Positions 41,302 to 50,174 of a stretch of 64,000 bases of DNA are shown here, in pieces (within the stretch, counting starts at the first letter, position 1; every line of letters starts with the position of its first letter). The stretch covers positions 16,462 through 80,461 of the forward strand of contig UQMD01000009.1 of NCBI GenBank assembly GCA_900542155.1. The letters run 5' to 3'. Both the position numbers and the translations under genes were made by a program. A model generated the notes under the pieces. That model was not told the origin of the DNA and ran no database searches. It saw nothing but the letters and a program-made list of their open reading frames with translations. The stretch comes from an uncultured Collinsella sp. Lineage in GTDB: Bacteria; Actinomycetota; Coriobacteriia; Coriobacteriales; Coriobacteriaceae.

Positions 41302-42023
41302 CGGTCTATGTGACGGGCGATATTCATGGCGGCCTCGACATGCAAAAGCTGCGCGATTGGGACCTTGGGGATAGCCTGACGAGCGACGACTATCTGATTG
41401 TCGCGGGCGACTTTGGCTTTCCGTGGGATTTCTCTGCCGAGGAATGCACCGATATCGCTTGGCTGGAATCGCGCCCCTATACCGTGCTGTTCGTCGACGG
41501 CAACCACGAGCGTTTCGATCACTGGGCGGAGCGTCCCATGGAGCTGTGGCACGGTGGGCTGACGCAGCGCCTGTCGGATACCTCGCCCATACGGCGCCTG
41601 ACGCGCGGTGAGGTTTTTGAGCTCGACGGCTCAACGATCTTTACCATGGGCGGTGCCACGAGCGTGGATAAGGAATACCGCATTCCGTATTCCAGCTGGT
41701 GGCCGCAGGAGCTGCCGGACGAGCGCAACTTTGAGGAGGCGCGGACAAAGCTCGACAGCGTAGACTGGAAGGTCGACTACGTGATCACCCACACCTGCTC
41801 TACGCGCATGCTTTCGCCCACGCTCTATCCGGGGCCTGGCTGGAATTACCCCGCCGTTGATCGGCTTACGGCATTTTTCGATGAGCTGGAAGACCGCTTG
41901 GATTACAAGCGCTGGTACTACGGGCATTTTCATCGGGATGCCAACCCTGCCGAGCGCCATACCGTGCTCTACGACTGCATCGTTCGCCTGGGCGACGAAC
42001 TCCAGCCCTGGGATGTTGCGTAG
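41298..42023 (+). CDS. Calcineurin-like metallophosphoesterase 2
   Basis: 241 residues. Motifs: VTGDIHGGLDM, IVAGDFGFPWD, FVDGNHERFD, VITHTCSTRM, WYYGHFHRD. This is the full metal-binding set, of a subfamily different from the upstream enzyme. Substrates could be nucleotides, nucleic acids or phosphoproteins and cannot be decided. The hairpin at 42063-42104 follows and separates it from a convergent toxin gene. Confidence 0.93.
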   Translation: MTVYVTGDIHGGLDMQKLRDWDLGDSLTSDDYLIVAGDFGFPWDFSAEECTDIAWLESRPYTVLFVDGNHERFDHWAERPMELWHGGLTQRLSDTSPIRRLTRGEVFELDGSTIFTMGGATSVDKEYRIPYSSWWPQELPDERNFEEARTKLDSVDWKVDYVITHTCSTRMLSPTLYPGPGWNYPAVDRLTAFFDELEDRLDYKRWYYGHFHRDANPAERHTVLYDCIVRLGDELQPWDVA

Positions 42024-42062
42024 GGGTGGGCATAGCGAGCGCTTCATACGATGCCTTGGGTA

Positions 42063-42104
42063 GTTACCCTACATTTCAGTAGTAATCTTTATTTGTAGGG
42101 TAAC
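42063..42104. terminator. Hairpin between convergent phosphoesterase and GNAT toxin genes
   Basis: A perfect 11-bp stem GTTACCCTACA/TGTAGGGTAAC with a 20-base loop. No strong T-run follows. The 3' arm continues into a 13-mer shared with the region upstream of eno. Confidence 0.55.
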
Positions 42105-42145
42105 TTAGGGCATGCTGGGAGCTGGAGGAGATGTCGCCCGACGAT

Positions 42146-42619
42146 CTAGAGTTTCAGCGCCATTCGGTTGGTGCCCGGTAGGGTGGCGAAGCCAAAATGT
42201 TCATAGAATGCTGCCGCCTCATCATCTACTGGATCGACAACTAAAGCTCGCGCTCCTGCTAGGGCAGAAATTTTCAAGGCGTTCTCGATGGCATCTTTGA
42301 GCAGTGAAGCTCCGAGACCAAGCCCCTTGAACTTCTCATCGACCCCCATCATTCCAAGCAGCACTGTGGGGACTTGGGAGGGGGAGTTTCGCACGAACCA
42401 TCCTCCATCAACATTTTCGCGAGCCACGGAGTGCGTGCACAACGTATAAAACCCAGCGACTGCACCGTCGCAATACGACGCGTATATAACTGCTGATCCT
42501 CTTCTTCGCGCCGAGGCTGATCTATTTTTAGCCCATCCGTCTACAAGAGTATTTCCGCAGTGGAAAGCCTCGATGCCTTGGCCAACGGGGAGTTGAACGG
42601 GCTTGGTAAATGTGCTCAT
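42146..42619 (-). CDS. GNAT acetyltransferase toxin (TacT/AtaT-like)
   Basis: 157 residues. GNAT acetyl-CoA loop region: VPTVLLGMMGVDEKFKGLGLGASLLKDAI, followed by ALVVDPVDDEAAAFYEHFGFATLPG, the usual C-terminal pattern. Toxins of this family acetylate aminoacyl-tRNA and block translation. It begins at ATG 42619, whose bases overlap the antitoxin TGA (ATGA), so it is co-translated with the DUF1778 gene. The pairing with DUF1778 is the typical arrangement for this toxin family. Confidence 0.93.
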   Translation of the reverse strand: MSTFTKPVQLPVGQGIEAFHCGNTLVDGWAKNRSASARRRGSAVIYASYCDGAVAGFYTLCTHSVARENVDGGWFVRNSPSQVPTVLLGMMGVDEKFKGLGLGASLLKDAIENALKISALAGARALVVDPVDDEAAAFYEHFGFATLPGTNRMALKL

Positions 42620-42882
42620 TCCCAAACTGCCTTACGGTCAAGCAGCGCTTTTGCGGCTTGGGGCATGGGGGAATCGAGCATTTCGCAAAATGCATCGAAA
42701 CCATCAGGAGAAAGATAGGTTGTTGACGCCTCGGCGATATCACGTGCGGAGCTCTCGTCAAGGTGAGCTGTGGCCCATTGGGTGAGAGTTTGGCCACGTA
42801 AGGCCGCGGCGCGCTCGTAAGTAAGGCGTTGACGTTCGGTCAACCTTAGATCCATACGGCGTTGTTTCTCAATCGTTGGCAT
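42616..42882 (-). CDS. DUF1778 ribbon-helix-helix antitoxin
   Basis: 88 residues. The N-terminus MPTIEKQRRMDLRLTERQRLTYERAAALRGQTLTQWA is the DUF1778/TacA-like DNA-binding fold, and the tail (DAFCEMLDSPMPQAAKALLDR) resembles toxin-neutralising tails. ATG 42882 follows AAAGGAGGTTTTTGCC. The promoter and a 21-bp palindromic operator directly upstream fit autorepression. Confidence 0.93.
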   Translation of the reverse strand: MPTIEKQRRMDLRLTERQRLTYERAAALRGQTLTQWATAHLDESSARDIAEASTTYLSPDGFDAFCEMLDSPMPQAAKALLDRKAVWE

Positions 42883-42903
42883 GGCAAAAACCTCCTTTGC
42901 ATA

Positions 42904-42932
42904 ATTGTACGGAATTATTCCGTACATAACAA
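42904..42932 (-). promoter_or_regulatory. Toxin-antitoxin promoter with embedded 21-bp operator
   Basis: On the minus strand TTGTTA (42932-42927), an exactly 17-bp spacer and TACAAT (42909-42904). The perfect palindrome TGTACGGAAT-T-ATTCCGTACA (42906-42926) fills the spacer, so the antitoxin complex would block polymerase. Confidence 0.85.
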
Positions 42933-42985
42933 GACACAGAATTATGTCCTCGTTGAAGGGGGACGAGGGGGCGGGGCGTATTTGG

Positions 42986-43996
42986 CTACTGGGCCGTTAC
43001 AGTGATGTTTTCCCGGTGCGCGCGGATGACATCCCAGCTAAAGTGCTCGACCAGTTGCTCGGCAGAGCGCGGTGTGGTGTCCGGCGCGATGCCCGTTTGC
43101 CCGGCGAGCCAGCCCAGCAGTGCCTCGGGTGTGCCAAAGCGGGCGCGGAGCTCGCCCAGGTCCAGATCGCGGTCGCGCTTGGAAAGGCGGCGGCCGTCCG
43201 GCGACATGAGCAGCGGAATGTGCGCGTAGTGCGGCGTGGGAAGTCCTAGCAGATGCTGCAGGTAGATTTGGCGGGGCGTGGAGCCCAGCAGGTCGCATCC
43301 GCGCACGACCTCGGTAACGCCCATGGCGGCGTCGTCGACCACCACGGCTAGCTGATAGGCAAAAATGCCGTCGCTGCGGCGCACCAAAAAATCGCCGCAC
43401 TCGGTGGCGAGCGCCTCGCATTGGGCCCCGTACGTGCGGTCCACGAATTCGATCACGTCGCCTGCGAGGTCGTCGATGTCGGGCACGCGCAGGCGCGTGG
43501 CCGGGGCGCGCAGGGCACTGCGGCGGGCGACCTCTTCGGCCGAAAGGCCTCGGCAGGCGCCGCGGTAGATGGGCGTGCCGTCGCTGGCGTGCGGCGCGCT
43601 CGCGGCGTGGAGCTCGGCGCGCGTGCAAAAGCAGGGGTAGGTGAGGCCGGCGTCTTGCAGTTGGTGCAGGGCGTCCTCGTACAAGTCCGGGCGATCGTGC
43701 TGGTAGTAGGGGCCTTCGTCCCACTCAAGCCCTAGCCAGGCTAGGTCGTCGATGAGCTGGGCGGCAAGTTCCGGGCGCTTACAGCGATCGTCCAGGTCCT
43801 CGATGCGCAACACGATGCTGCCGCCCTGGCTGCGGGCCGAAAGCCACGCGCACAGGCAACTGAACACGTTGCCCAGGTGCATACGGCCCGAGGGCGACGG
43901 GGCAAAGCGGCCCACAACAGGCGCAGGAGCGGAGGCGGGCAGCGTCGTTGGCGCGTCCGCGGCGGGCGTTGCTATGTTGCGTGCTTTGATATCCAT
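42986..43996 (-). CDS. gluQ: Glutamyl-Q tRNA(Asp) synthetase
   Basis: 336 residues. Class I signature in VGRFAPSPSGRMHLGNVFS, zinc-ligand-like CFCTRAEL, and a KMSKS-like RRLSKRDRDLDL. The C-terminal anticodon-binding domain of full GltX is missing, which marks GluQ; it attaches glutamate to queuosine in tRNA-Asp. An Ala/Pro-rich N-terminal extension of about 27 residues precedes the catalytic core. ATG 43996 was chosen by homology; upstream open sequence has no ribosome binding site I trust. It is convergent with nothing upstream and ends 56 bp before the TA operator region. Confidence 0.9.
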   Translation of the reverse strand: MDIKARNIATPAADAPTTLPASAPAPVVGRFAPSPSGRMHLGNVFSCLCAWLSARSQGGSIVLRIEDLDDRCKRPELAAQLIDDLAWLGLEWDEGPYYQHDRPDLYEDALHQLQDAGLTYPCFCTRAELHAASAPHASDGTPIYRGACRGLSAEEVARRSALRAPATRLRVPDIDDLAGDVIEFVDRTYGAQCEALATECGDFLVRRSDGIFAYQLAVVVDDAAMGVTEVVRGCDLLGSTPRQIYLQHLLGLPTPHYAHIPLLMSPDGRRLSKRDRDLDLGELRARFGTPEALLGWLAGQTGIAPDTTPRSAEQLVEHFSWDVIRAHRENITVTAQ

Positions 43997-44394
43997 GTGG
44001 ACGAGTATAGCGCGGGACACGGTAGGGAAGGCGTTGCCGTGGCTCGCAAGTTGGCGGCGCTGCGCATTGCGCACGGCGGGTTTGCGGCTCAACGTCTCGA
44101 TCGCCGCGCACTGACTCAGCCTCACAAACGACAGAAACCCCGGCAGCTCTTCGCAACTGCCGGGGTTTCCGCGGAAAAGGGGGACATGATCCTCGAGCGA
44201 ACGGCAAAGGGGCAAACCGTTTTCGCTCAACTGCTTTATGCCCCTCGGCTGGCGGCTCAATCAGCGCACGCCGCGCCCACACAAAGCCGCTACACCTGTG
44301 ACGGAGCTGTGAAGTGGCATCTATCGTTGGTGCAGGCCATGCCAAGGAGTGTCCCAAACTGCCGGCAGATAAGGAACGTCCCTAAGTGCCAGGC
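43997..44394. other. Intergenic region between gluQ and the IS remnant
   Basis: No gene seen. It contains a 12-bp-stem hairpin AAACCCCGGCAG...CTGCCGGGGTTT (44135-44168) and ends in the family B repeat that abuts the insertion sequence. Confidence 0.5.
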
Positions 44395-44396
44395 GG
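44351..44396. repeat. Short palindromic repeat, family B, copy 2
   Basis: GTGTCCCAAACTGCCGGCAG followed by ATAAGGAACGTCCCTAAGTGCC. The second part is nearly the reverse complement of 3891-3925. It ends at the left terminal repeat of the IS remnant. Confidence 0.75.
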
Positions 44397-45198
44397 GACT
44401 GCGGACAAAAAGTTGGACCATCAGGTCCGGTTTGGAGTCCGCACGACATACAGTAGAGCCGTAGTGGAGAGGGCCGGGGAGCTACGCCGCTCCGGGCTCT
44501 CGTGCAGGGAGATCGCCCGGGAGCTCGACGGGCCGAGCAAGAGCGCCGTCGCGCGCTGGACGAGGGCTGGTCCCCAGGTGGATGAGGAGAAAGAGGAGGC
44601 CCTACAGCTCCTATGCGGGCGAGCCGACGCCGGCCCCGCCGAACCTCGTGCGCCGCGACTTCCGCTCGGCCCTGCCGAACTTCCTGTGGCTCACCGACAT
44701 CACCGAGTTCAGGCTGCCCTCCGGCAGGAAGGTCTACCTGTCGGCCATCAGGGACTGCTTCGACTCCTCGGTCGTGGCGTGGAGGGCCGGCGAGAGACCG
44801 GACGCCGCGCTCGCCAACTCGACGCTCGAGGACGCCTGCGCCCGGCTGGCGCCCGGCGAGCGCCCCGTCATCCACTCCGACCGCGGCGGCCACTACCGCT
44901 GGCCCGGCTGGATCTCGATCTGCGAGGACAACGACCTCACCAGGAGCATGTCCGCCAAGGGCTGCAGCCCGGACAACGCCGCGATGGAGGGCTTCTTCGG
45001 CCTGCTCAAGAGGGAGTTCTGGCACGGCAGGGACTGGTCGGGCTGGGCCCCCGCCCGCTTCATCGAGGAGCTCGGGGCCTGGATCGGCCGCTACAATACG
45101 GAGAGGCGCAGCGATGCGCTCGGCGGTCGCACGCCGGCCGAGTTCCGCGCCGCGCTGGGAAGGGCCGCGTAGCGGTCCAAGAAATCGTCCGCAGTCCC
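44395..45198 (+). mobile_element. IS3-family insertion sequence, internally deleted
   Basis: The terminal inverted repeats share GGGACTGCGGAC then six variable bases then TTGGACC (44395 and, inverted, to 45198). The length is about 804 bp against 1.2-1.5 kb for intact IS3-family elements. A short OrfA-like helix-turn-helix remains (VERAGELRRSGLSCREIARELDG), followed directly by the catalytic part of OrfB; the join at about 44580-44620 removes the rest. Confidence 0.85.
44582..45172 (+). pseudogene. IS3-family transposase OrfB, N-terminally deleted
   Basis: 196 residues with all three catalytic acids of the DDE fold: LTDITEF, VIHSDRGGHY, and MSAKGCSPDNAAMEGFFGLLKREF (35 residues between Asp and Glu). 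The N-terminal 80-100 residues normal for OrfB are missing. The ATG at 44582 lies at the deletion joint and is unlikely to be a real start. Not expected to be mobile on its own. Confidence 0.85.
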
Positions 45199-45312
45199 GG
45201 CTCGGGTGGGACTTTTGTCCCATTTGACGTTCCGTTGGCCCAGATATTCGTCATGTGCGCCCGTAAACGTGGGACAATGACGCTGTTGGTATCACAGACA
45301 AAGGATGTGCCT

Positions 45313-47259
45313 ATGAACGCCCCCGTTGCCAAGACCTGTCGGCAGCGCCGCCTATTCGCGCGATTCGCTTCCGTCTGCGCACTCGTCGCGCTTGCGTTGT
45401 TGCTGCTGCCTGCCGCCGCACACGCCGACGGCTACTCCATGAGCCAAACCTACGTCGGCGCCACGGTCGAGGCCGACGGCTCGCTGACCGTTGTCGAGGG
45501 ACGCCAGTTTGATTTCGATGACGACATCAACGGCGTGTTTTGGGAGATCAATACAGGCTCTAACCAGCAGGGCGGCGCGGCGGGCGTCAATGTGCTGAGC
45601 GTCGAGGAAGACGACACCGCGTTTAACAAGGTCGACAGCGCAAACAAAGGCGACAGCGGCGTCTATACGGTTGAGCAGAGCGGTGACGGCGTAAAGATTA
45701 AGGTATTCAGCCCTCACGAGAGCGGCGACAGCGCGACCTATTACGTGAGCTATACCATGACCGGTGCGGTCATGAACTGGGCCGATACCGCCGAGCTCTA
45801 TTGGAAGTTCGTGGGTGACGGCTGGTCTGCGGATTCCGACGATGTCGAGATGGAAGTGCGCTTCGCAAATGCCGCTGCCGGGACGGCGGCCGTCAAGGGC
45901 GATAACTTCCGCGCATGGGGCCACGGCCCGCTGACGGGCGACGTGTCACTCGATGAGGACGAGCCCATGGTCACCTATACCATTCCCTGCGTGCATCAGG
46001 GCGAATTCGCCGAGGCGCGCATCGCCTTCCCCAGCGACTGGGTGCCGCAGCTTGCCGCCTCGGGCGAAGAGCGCATGTCGACGATCCTGAGCGAAGAGAA
46101 AGAATGGGCTGACGAAGCTAACGCCCGCCGCGCTCATGCTCGCATGATTGCCAATGCGCTTGGCGTGCTAAGTGTTGTCGCAGCGGTGGCCTTTACCGGC
46201 ATAATCGTTGTGCTCAAGCTGCGCCACCGCAAGCCCAAGCCGCTTTTCCAGGATGAATATTTCCGCGATGTGCCTTCCGCCGACCATCCCGCCGTGCTTT
46301 CGGCCCTCATGAGCTGGAACGAGGTGCCCGATCAGGCATATATCGCCACGCTCATGAAGCTCACTGACGACCGTGTGATCAAGCTGGAGCAGGCGACCGT
46401 GACCAAGGCCAAGAAGGGTCTGTTGGGGCGTGAAAAAGAAGAGCAGACGTATCGTGTGACGGTGAGCGATGCGGGCTGGAAGTCGGCCAAGGGCATTGAC
46501 CGCATGGTGCTCAAGGTCTTCTTTGCCGGTGCTAAGCCCGACGAGAATGGCGATCGCTCGCGCACGTTTGACGAGCTGCAGCACTACGTCAAGCAGCACG
46601 CTACGCCCGTGGGCGACAAGCTCGAGGACTATCAGAACACCGTTAAGGGCAAGCTGGCCGACAGCGAGTACGTTGCCTCGGACGGCATTGTCGCGATGGT
46701 GTTTTGCCTGGTCCTTGGCATCTTGGTCGCCTTTATCCCCGTGGGATCCATCTTCTTTACCGATGGCGCGCAGGCGAACATTATCGCCGCGGTGATCTCG
46801 GTGCCTATCGTGCTGGTGGGCATTGGCGTGGGCCTTACGTTCCGCCGCTTTACACCGGAGGGTGCCGAGGTGGCGGCCCGTTGCAAGGCGCTTAAGCATT
46901 GGCTCGAGGACTTCACGCGCCTAAGGGAAGCCGTCCCGGGCGACTTGGTGCTGTGGAACAAACTGCTGGTGATGGGCGCGGCGCTGGGCGTTTCGAAGGA
47001 AGTGCTGCGCCAGCTTGCCGAGGCCGTGCCGCCCGAGGTGCGCGAGGCTGACGGCTTCTACGACAATTACCCCTGCTACTGGTGGTACTACCATCATTAC
47101 GGCAACCAGTCCCCGCTCGATTCGTTCGATAGCGTGTATCACGAGAGCATCCGTGAGCTCGCGTCGAGCTCGGACAGCTCGGGTGGCGGCGGAGGCGGTG
47201 GCTTCTCGGGCGGCGGCGGAGGCGGCGGCGTCGGCGGAGGCGGCGGCGGAACGTTCTAA
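45313..47259 (+). CDS. DUF2207 membrane protein with Gly-rich tail
   Basis: 648 residues. Signal peptide (about 1-37, ALVALALLLLPAAAHA), then an extracytoplasmic beta-rich DUF2207 domain (about 40-260, VEADGSLTVVEGRQFDFDDDINGVFWEI), a transmembrane helix (about 280-302) with a basic stop-transfer, a cytoplasmic domain, two further hydrophobic segments (about 450-500), and a tail of about 25 glycines with serines. Function is unknown; the family is widespread in actinobacteria and Firmicutes. ATG 45313 is a plausible start; an upstream ATG at 45277 in the same frame is possible. The frame is also open back through the IS remnant by chance. Confidence 0.88.
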   Translation: MNAPVAKTCRQRRLFARFASVCALVALALLLLPAAAHADGYSMSQTYVGATVEADGSLTVVEGRQFDFDDDINGVFWEINTGSNQQGGAAGVNVLSVEEDDTAFNKVDSANKGDSGVYTVEQSGDGVKIKVFSPHESGDSATYYVSYTMTGAVMNWADTAELYWKFVGDGWSADSDDVEMEVRFANAAAGTAAVKGDNFRAWGHGPLTGDVSLDEDEPMVTYTIPCVHQGEFAEARIAFPSDWVPQLAASGEERMSTILSEEKEWADEANARRAHARMIANALGVLSVVAAVAFTGIIVVLKLRHRKPKPLFQDEYFRDVPSADHPAVLSALMSWNEVPDQAYIATLMKLTDDRVIKLEQATVTKAKKGLLGREKEEQTYRVTVSDAGWKSAKGIDRMVLKVFFAGAKPDENGDRSRTFDELQHYVKQHATPVGDKLEDYQNTVKGKLADSEYVASDGIVAMVFCLVLGILVAFIPVGSIFFTDGAQANIIAAVISVPIVLVGIGVGLTFRRFTPEGAEVAARCKALKHWLEDFTRLREAVPGDLVLWNKLLVMGAALGVSKEVLRQLAEAVPPEVREADGFYDNYPCYWWYYHHYGNQSPLDSFDSVYHESIRELASSSDSSGGGGGGGFSGGGGGGGVGGGGGGTF

Positions 47260-47273
47260 CGGTCGTAAGCTAT

Positions 47274-47321
47274 GGGATGGGCTCTTCTCGACAGCCGTCG
47301 GGGAAAGTCCATCCCCTTTTT
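47274..47321 (+). terminator. Terminator after the DUF2207 gene
   Basis: GGGATGG (47274-47280) pairs with CCATCCC (47309-47315) across a 28-base loop and is followed by CTTTTT. Confidence 0.65.
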
Positions 47322-47340
47322 ATGCGCTACCTACGAAGAC

Positions 47341-47388
47341 TGTCCCAAACGACTAGTTACTGGGGACGTTCTTAAATGACTAGGTGTG
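47341..47388. repeat. Short palindromic repeat, family B, copy 3 (diverged)
   Basis: CTGTCCCAAACGACTAGTTA then CTGGGGACGTTCTTAAATGACTAGG. It follows the same plan as 44351-44396, but GCCGGC is replaced by ACTAGT in both halves, keeping them complementary. Confidence 0.6.
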
Positions 47389-47397
47389 GCTGCTGGG

Positions 47398-48039
47398 CTA
47401 GACGGTTAGGTCCAGCTCGTAGAGGAAGCTTTCGCGCGGCATGGCGTGGCGGCGCTCTTCGCGGTTGGCGCGGTGCGTGGCGGTGCGCTTAAAGCCGTGC
47501 AGTTCGTAGAACTTCCACGAGCAGTTGGAGTCGGTGTACAGGTGCGCCCTTGTCGCCCCGCGCGAGGAAAGGTACGAGACCGCGGCGTCGAGCAACACCG
47601 AGCCAACGCCCAGGCCGTGGACTTCGCGATCAACCGCAAGCAGCGTGACCTCGTTGTCGTGCGGCAACGGGCTGCTCTCGAGCAGGCGGTTGTTGGTTCG
47701 GATGGTTGCGCGCACAAACGAGAGATACTCGGTGCAGGCATCGGGCTCCAGCTCGCGCATCTGCGAAAGCAGCGCGCGTTCGGTATCCATCCAATGTTCC
47801 TTGACGGTGGCGCCGGAGCTCTGTCCCGCACGCGCGAGCGCAATGCCACGCGCCTGACCGTCGATTACGGCAACTTGCGAAAACGTCGAGGACGAAAGGC
47901 AATAGGCGAGGTCGCACGCGGCCTCAAGGCGGTTGTACTCATCGTTATCCGAATTGTTATGCCAAAGCTGCTGCAGAATCAGCGCGATGGCGTCGAAGTC
48001 TTCGGTATCAAACGGTCGGTAGAGAACCCGCGAGACCAT
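47398..48039 (-). CDS. GNAT-family N-acetyltransferase
   Basis: 213 residues. The acetyl-CoA site lies in NEVTLLAVDREVHGLGVGSVLLDAAVSYLSSRGATRAHLYTDSNCSWKFYELHGFKR, the classic motif A/B region. No toxin partner is adjacent, so it is probably a metabolic or resistance acetyltransferase. Substrate unknown. Start ATG 48039 is preceded by AAAGAAAGAGGCACC. Confidence 0.9.
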   Translation of the reverse strand: MVSRVLYRPFDTEDFDAIALILQQLWHNNSDNDEYNRLEAACDLAYCLSSSTFSQVAVIDGQARGIALARAGQSSGATVKEHWMDTERALLSQMRELEPDACTEYLSFVRATIRTNNRLLESSPLPHDNEVTLLAVDREVHGLGVGSVLLDAAVSYLSSRGATRAHLYTDSNCSWKFYELHGFKRTATHRANREERRHAMPRESFLYELDLTV

Positions 48040-48316
48040 GGTGCCTCTTTCTTTTGCGGATGCATATCGAGCACAGTTCTACCACGCTATTGGCATCTAA
48101 TTATGGTGCCCCTGTGTTCCATGAACTCACCGTGCCCGATGCCGTGCCCACCCCCTCCGCTCGCAAACTTTTTCTGCACAGCCGTGCGTTGCGGGGTGCA
48201 TCGATGCGCTCGATGCGTTACATTGAATCAGTATTTTCAATGCCGCTGCGCGAGCGCTGCAGATCGACGTATCACCGACTCACAGAGCACGGCGGCGTAC
48301 CAGACAGGAGGACTGC
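48040..48316. other. Intergenic region upstream of purH
   Basis: Divergent promoters are expected here. No gene or recognisable purine riboswitch structure was seen. GGAGGACTGC precedes the purH ATG. Confidence 0.4.
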
Positions 48317-49924
48317 ATGGGATCTGATGTGAAGATCGCACGCGCGTTGATCTCGGTTACCGATAAGACGGGCGTCGTCGATTTCGCACGGACGCTGGTT
48401 GACGACTTTGGCGTCGAGATCATCTCTACGGGCGGCACGGCTCGTGCCATCGAGGACGCGGGCGTTCCCGTAACCCCCATCGAGGAGTTTACGGGCTATC
48501 CCGAGATGATGGACGGCCGCGTCAAGACGCTGCATCCCAAGGTTCACGGCGCGCTGCTTGCCCGTCGCGATTCCGAGCAGCACATGCAGGAAGCCGCTCA
48601 GCACGGCATTAAGCTGATCGACCTGGTCGTCGTCAACCTGTACGAGTTCGAGAAGACCGTTGCCAACCCCGAGGTCACCTTTGCGGATGCCATCGAGCAC
48701 ATCGACATCGGTGGCCCCTCCATGCTGCGCTCCGCTGCTAAGAACGCCGCGAGCGTTACCGTTATCTCCGATCCGGCCGACTACGACGCCGTCCTTGCCG
48801 AGATGCGCGAGACCGGCGGTTGCACCACGCTTTCCACCCGTCGCCGCCTGCAGGTGAAGGTCTACCAGACTACCGCCGCCTACGACACGGCTATCTCCCG
48901 TTGGCTTGCCGCCCAGGCAAGCGACGTGGCGGACACCTCTGCCAAGCTCGAGATTTCGCTGGAGAAGGTCGACGACCTGCGCTATGGCGAGAATCCGCAG
49001 CAAAAGGCCACGGTCTATCGCTTTGCCGAGGGCTGCGAGAACACCGCGAGCTCTCAGTTCCCGCTCGTGGGCTCCGAGCAGATCCAGGGCAAGCCGCTCA
49101 GCTACAACAACTATCTGGACGCCGATGCCGCCTGGAACCTGGTCCGCGAGTTCGACGAGCCTGCCTGCGTGATCCTCAAGCACCAGAACCCCTGCGGCTC
49201 CGCCGTTGCCGAGGATATTACGGCTGCCTACGACCGCGCTTTTGCCTGCGATCCCAAGAGCGCCTTCGGTGGCATCATCGCCTGCAACCGCGAGGTTCCC
49301 TATGAGCTGGTTGAGCACTTTGCCGACCAGAACAAGCAGTTCGTCGAGGTCATCATCGCCCCGGGCTATACCGCCGAGGCGCTCGAGCGCATGGCTAAGC
49401 GCCCCAACCTGCGCGTGCTGGCGACCGGCGGCGTGGACCACGGCGCCCAGGTGGAGCTGCGCTCCATCGACGGTGGCATGCTGGTGCAGGAGGTCGACCA
49501 CGTGACCGAGGATCCCGCGACCTTTACGTTCCCCACCGACCGCAAGCCCACCGACGCCGAGATGGCCGAGCTCGAGTTTGCCTGGAAGGTCTGCAAGGGC
49601 GTTAAGTCCAACGCCATTCTGGTCTCCAAGGGTAAGGCCGGCATTGGCATGGGCCCCGGTCAGCCCAACCGCGTTGACTCCGCGCTGCTGGCCTGCGAGC
49701 GTGCCGAGGACTTCTGCGAGCGCGAGGGCGTGGAGAAAGGCGGCTTTGCTTGCGCAAGCGACGCGTTCTTCCCGTTCCGTGACAACGTCGACGTGCTTGC
49801 CGCGCACGGCGTGACCTGCATCATTCAGCCCGGCGGCTCCAAGCGCGACGACGAGAGCATCCAGGCCTGCAACGAGCACAATATTGCTATGGTTTTCACG
49901 GGTGCGCGCCACTTCCGCCATTAA
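48317..49924 (+). CDS. purH: Bifunctional AICAR formyltransferase / IMP cyclohydrolase
   Basis: 535 residues, normal length. The N-terminal MGS-like IMP cyclohydrolase domain (RALISVTDKTGVVDFARTL, FGVEIISTGGTARAIED, DGRVKTLHPKVHGALLARR) is followed by the AICAR transformylase domain (LRYGENPQQKATVYR, LSYNNYLDADAAW, LKHQNPCG, KSAFGGIIACN, GMGPGQPNRVDS). It catalyses the last two steps of de novo purine synthesis. ATG 48317 follows AGGAGGACTGC. No other pur genes are in the window. Confidence 0.98.
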   Translation: MGSDVKIARALISVTDKTGVVDFARTLVDDFGVEIISTGGTARAIEDAGVPVTPIEEFTGYPEMMDGRVKTLHPKVHGALLARRDSEQHMQEAAQHGIKLIDLVVVNLYEFEKTVANPEVTFADAIEHIDIGGPSMLRSAAKNAASVTVISDPADYDAVLAEMRETGGCTTLSTRRRLQVKVYQTTAAYDTAISRWLAAQASDVADTSAKLEISLEKVDDLRYGENPQQKATVYRFAEGCENTASSQFPLVGSEQIQGKPLSYNNYLDADAAWNLVREFDEPACVILKHQNPCGSAVAEDITAAYDRAFACDPKSAFGGIIACNREVPYELVEHFADQNKQFVEVIIAPGYTAEALERMAKRPNLRVLATGGVDHGAQVELRSIDGGMLVQEVDHVTEDPATFTFPTDRKPTDAEMAELEFAWKVCKGVKSNAILVSKGKAGIGMGPGQPNRVDSALLACERAEDFCEREGVEKGGFACASDAFFPFRDNVDVLAAHGVTCIIQPGGSKRDDESIQACNEHNIAMVFTGARHFRH

Positions 49925-49945
49925 GTAGGGAGGTGGCGCTGCGGC

Positions 49946-50038
49946 TTGCCCAACCACCGCACCTTGTCGCTCATTCGTCGCCCGCGTACCCAAGTACGCG
50001 TCGCTCCTCTTTCACGGCAATCTGCGGCACCTGGGCAA
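49946..50038. repeat. 93-bp imperfect long palindrome after purH
   Basis: The arms TTGCCCA...CCGCA...CG...GCGTAC fold back on the right half, with CGCGTAC-CCAA-GTACGCG at the tip (49984-50001). Several mismatches interrupt the arms. It could form a long RNA stem after purH. Confidence 0.5.
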
Positions 50039-50122
50039 CCCTCGCCGACCTGTTAGGTTGACTGGGGAGGATGGGATGTTATCTCGTCCCTTGGACCGCC
50101 TCGCTTCTAAAATTATCTCTGC

Positions 50123-50158
50123 AAAAGACGGCCGCTCCGTTTGGAGGGCCGTCTTTTT
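50123..50158 (+). terminator. Terminator upstream of the 50175 gene
   Basis: AAAAGACGGCC/GGCCGTCTTTTT with a 13-base loop. Strong, and placed for purH or an upstream transcript. Confidence 0.9.
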
Positions 50159-50174
50159 GGTATAAGAGGACGGA

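Noticed and set aside
44386..47259. A 957-codon continuous frame joining the IS remnant and the DUF2207 gene
   Set aside because: The front part is the wrong frame of the transposase, and the DUF2207 protein has its own signal peptide and start at 45313; the join is chance open sequence in GC-rich DNA.
48272..49993. 573-codon antisense frame over purH
   Set aside because: Shadow of purH, low-complexity product, no start signal.
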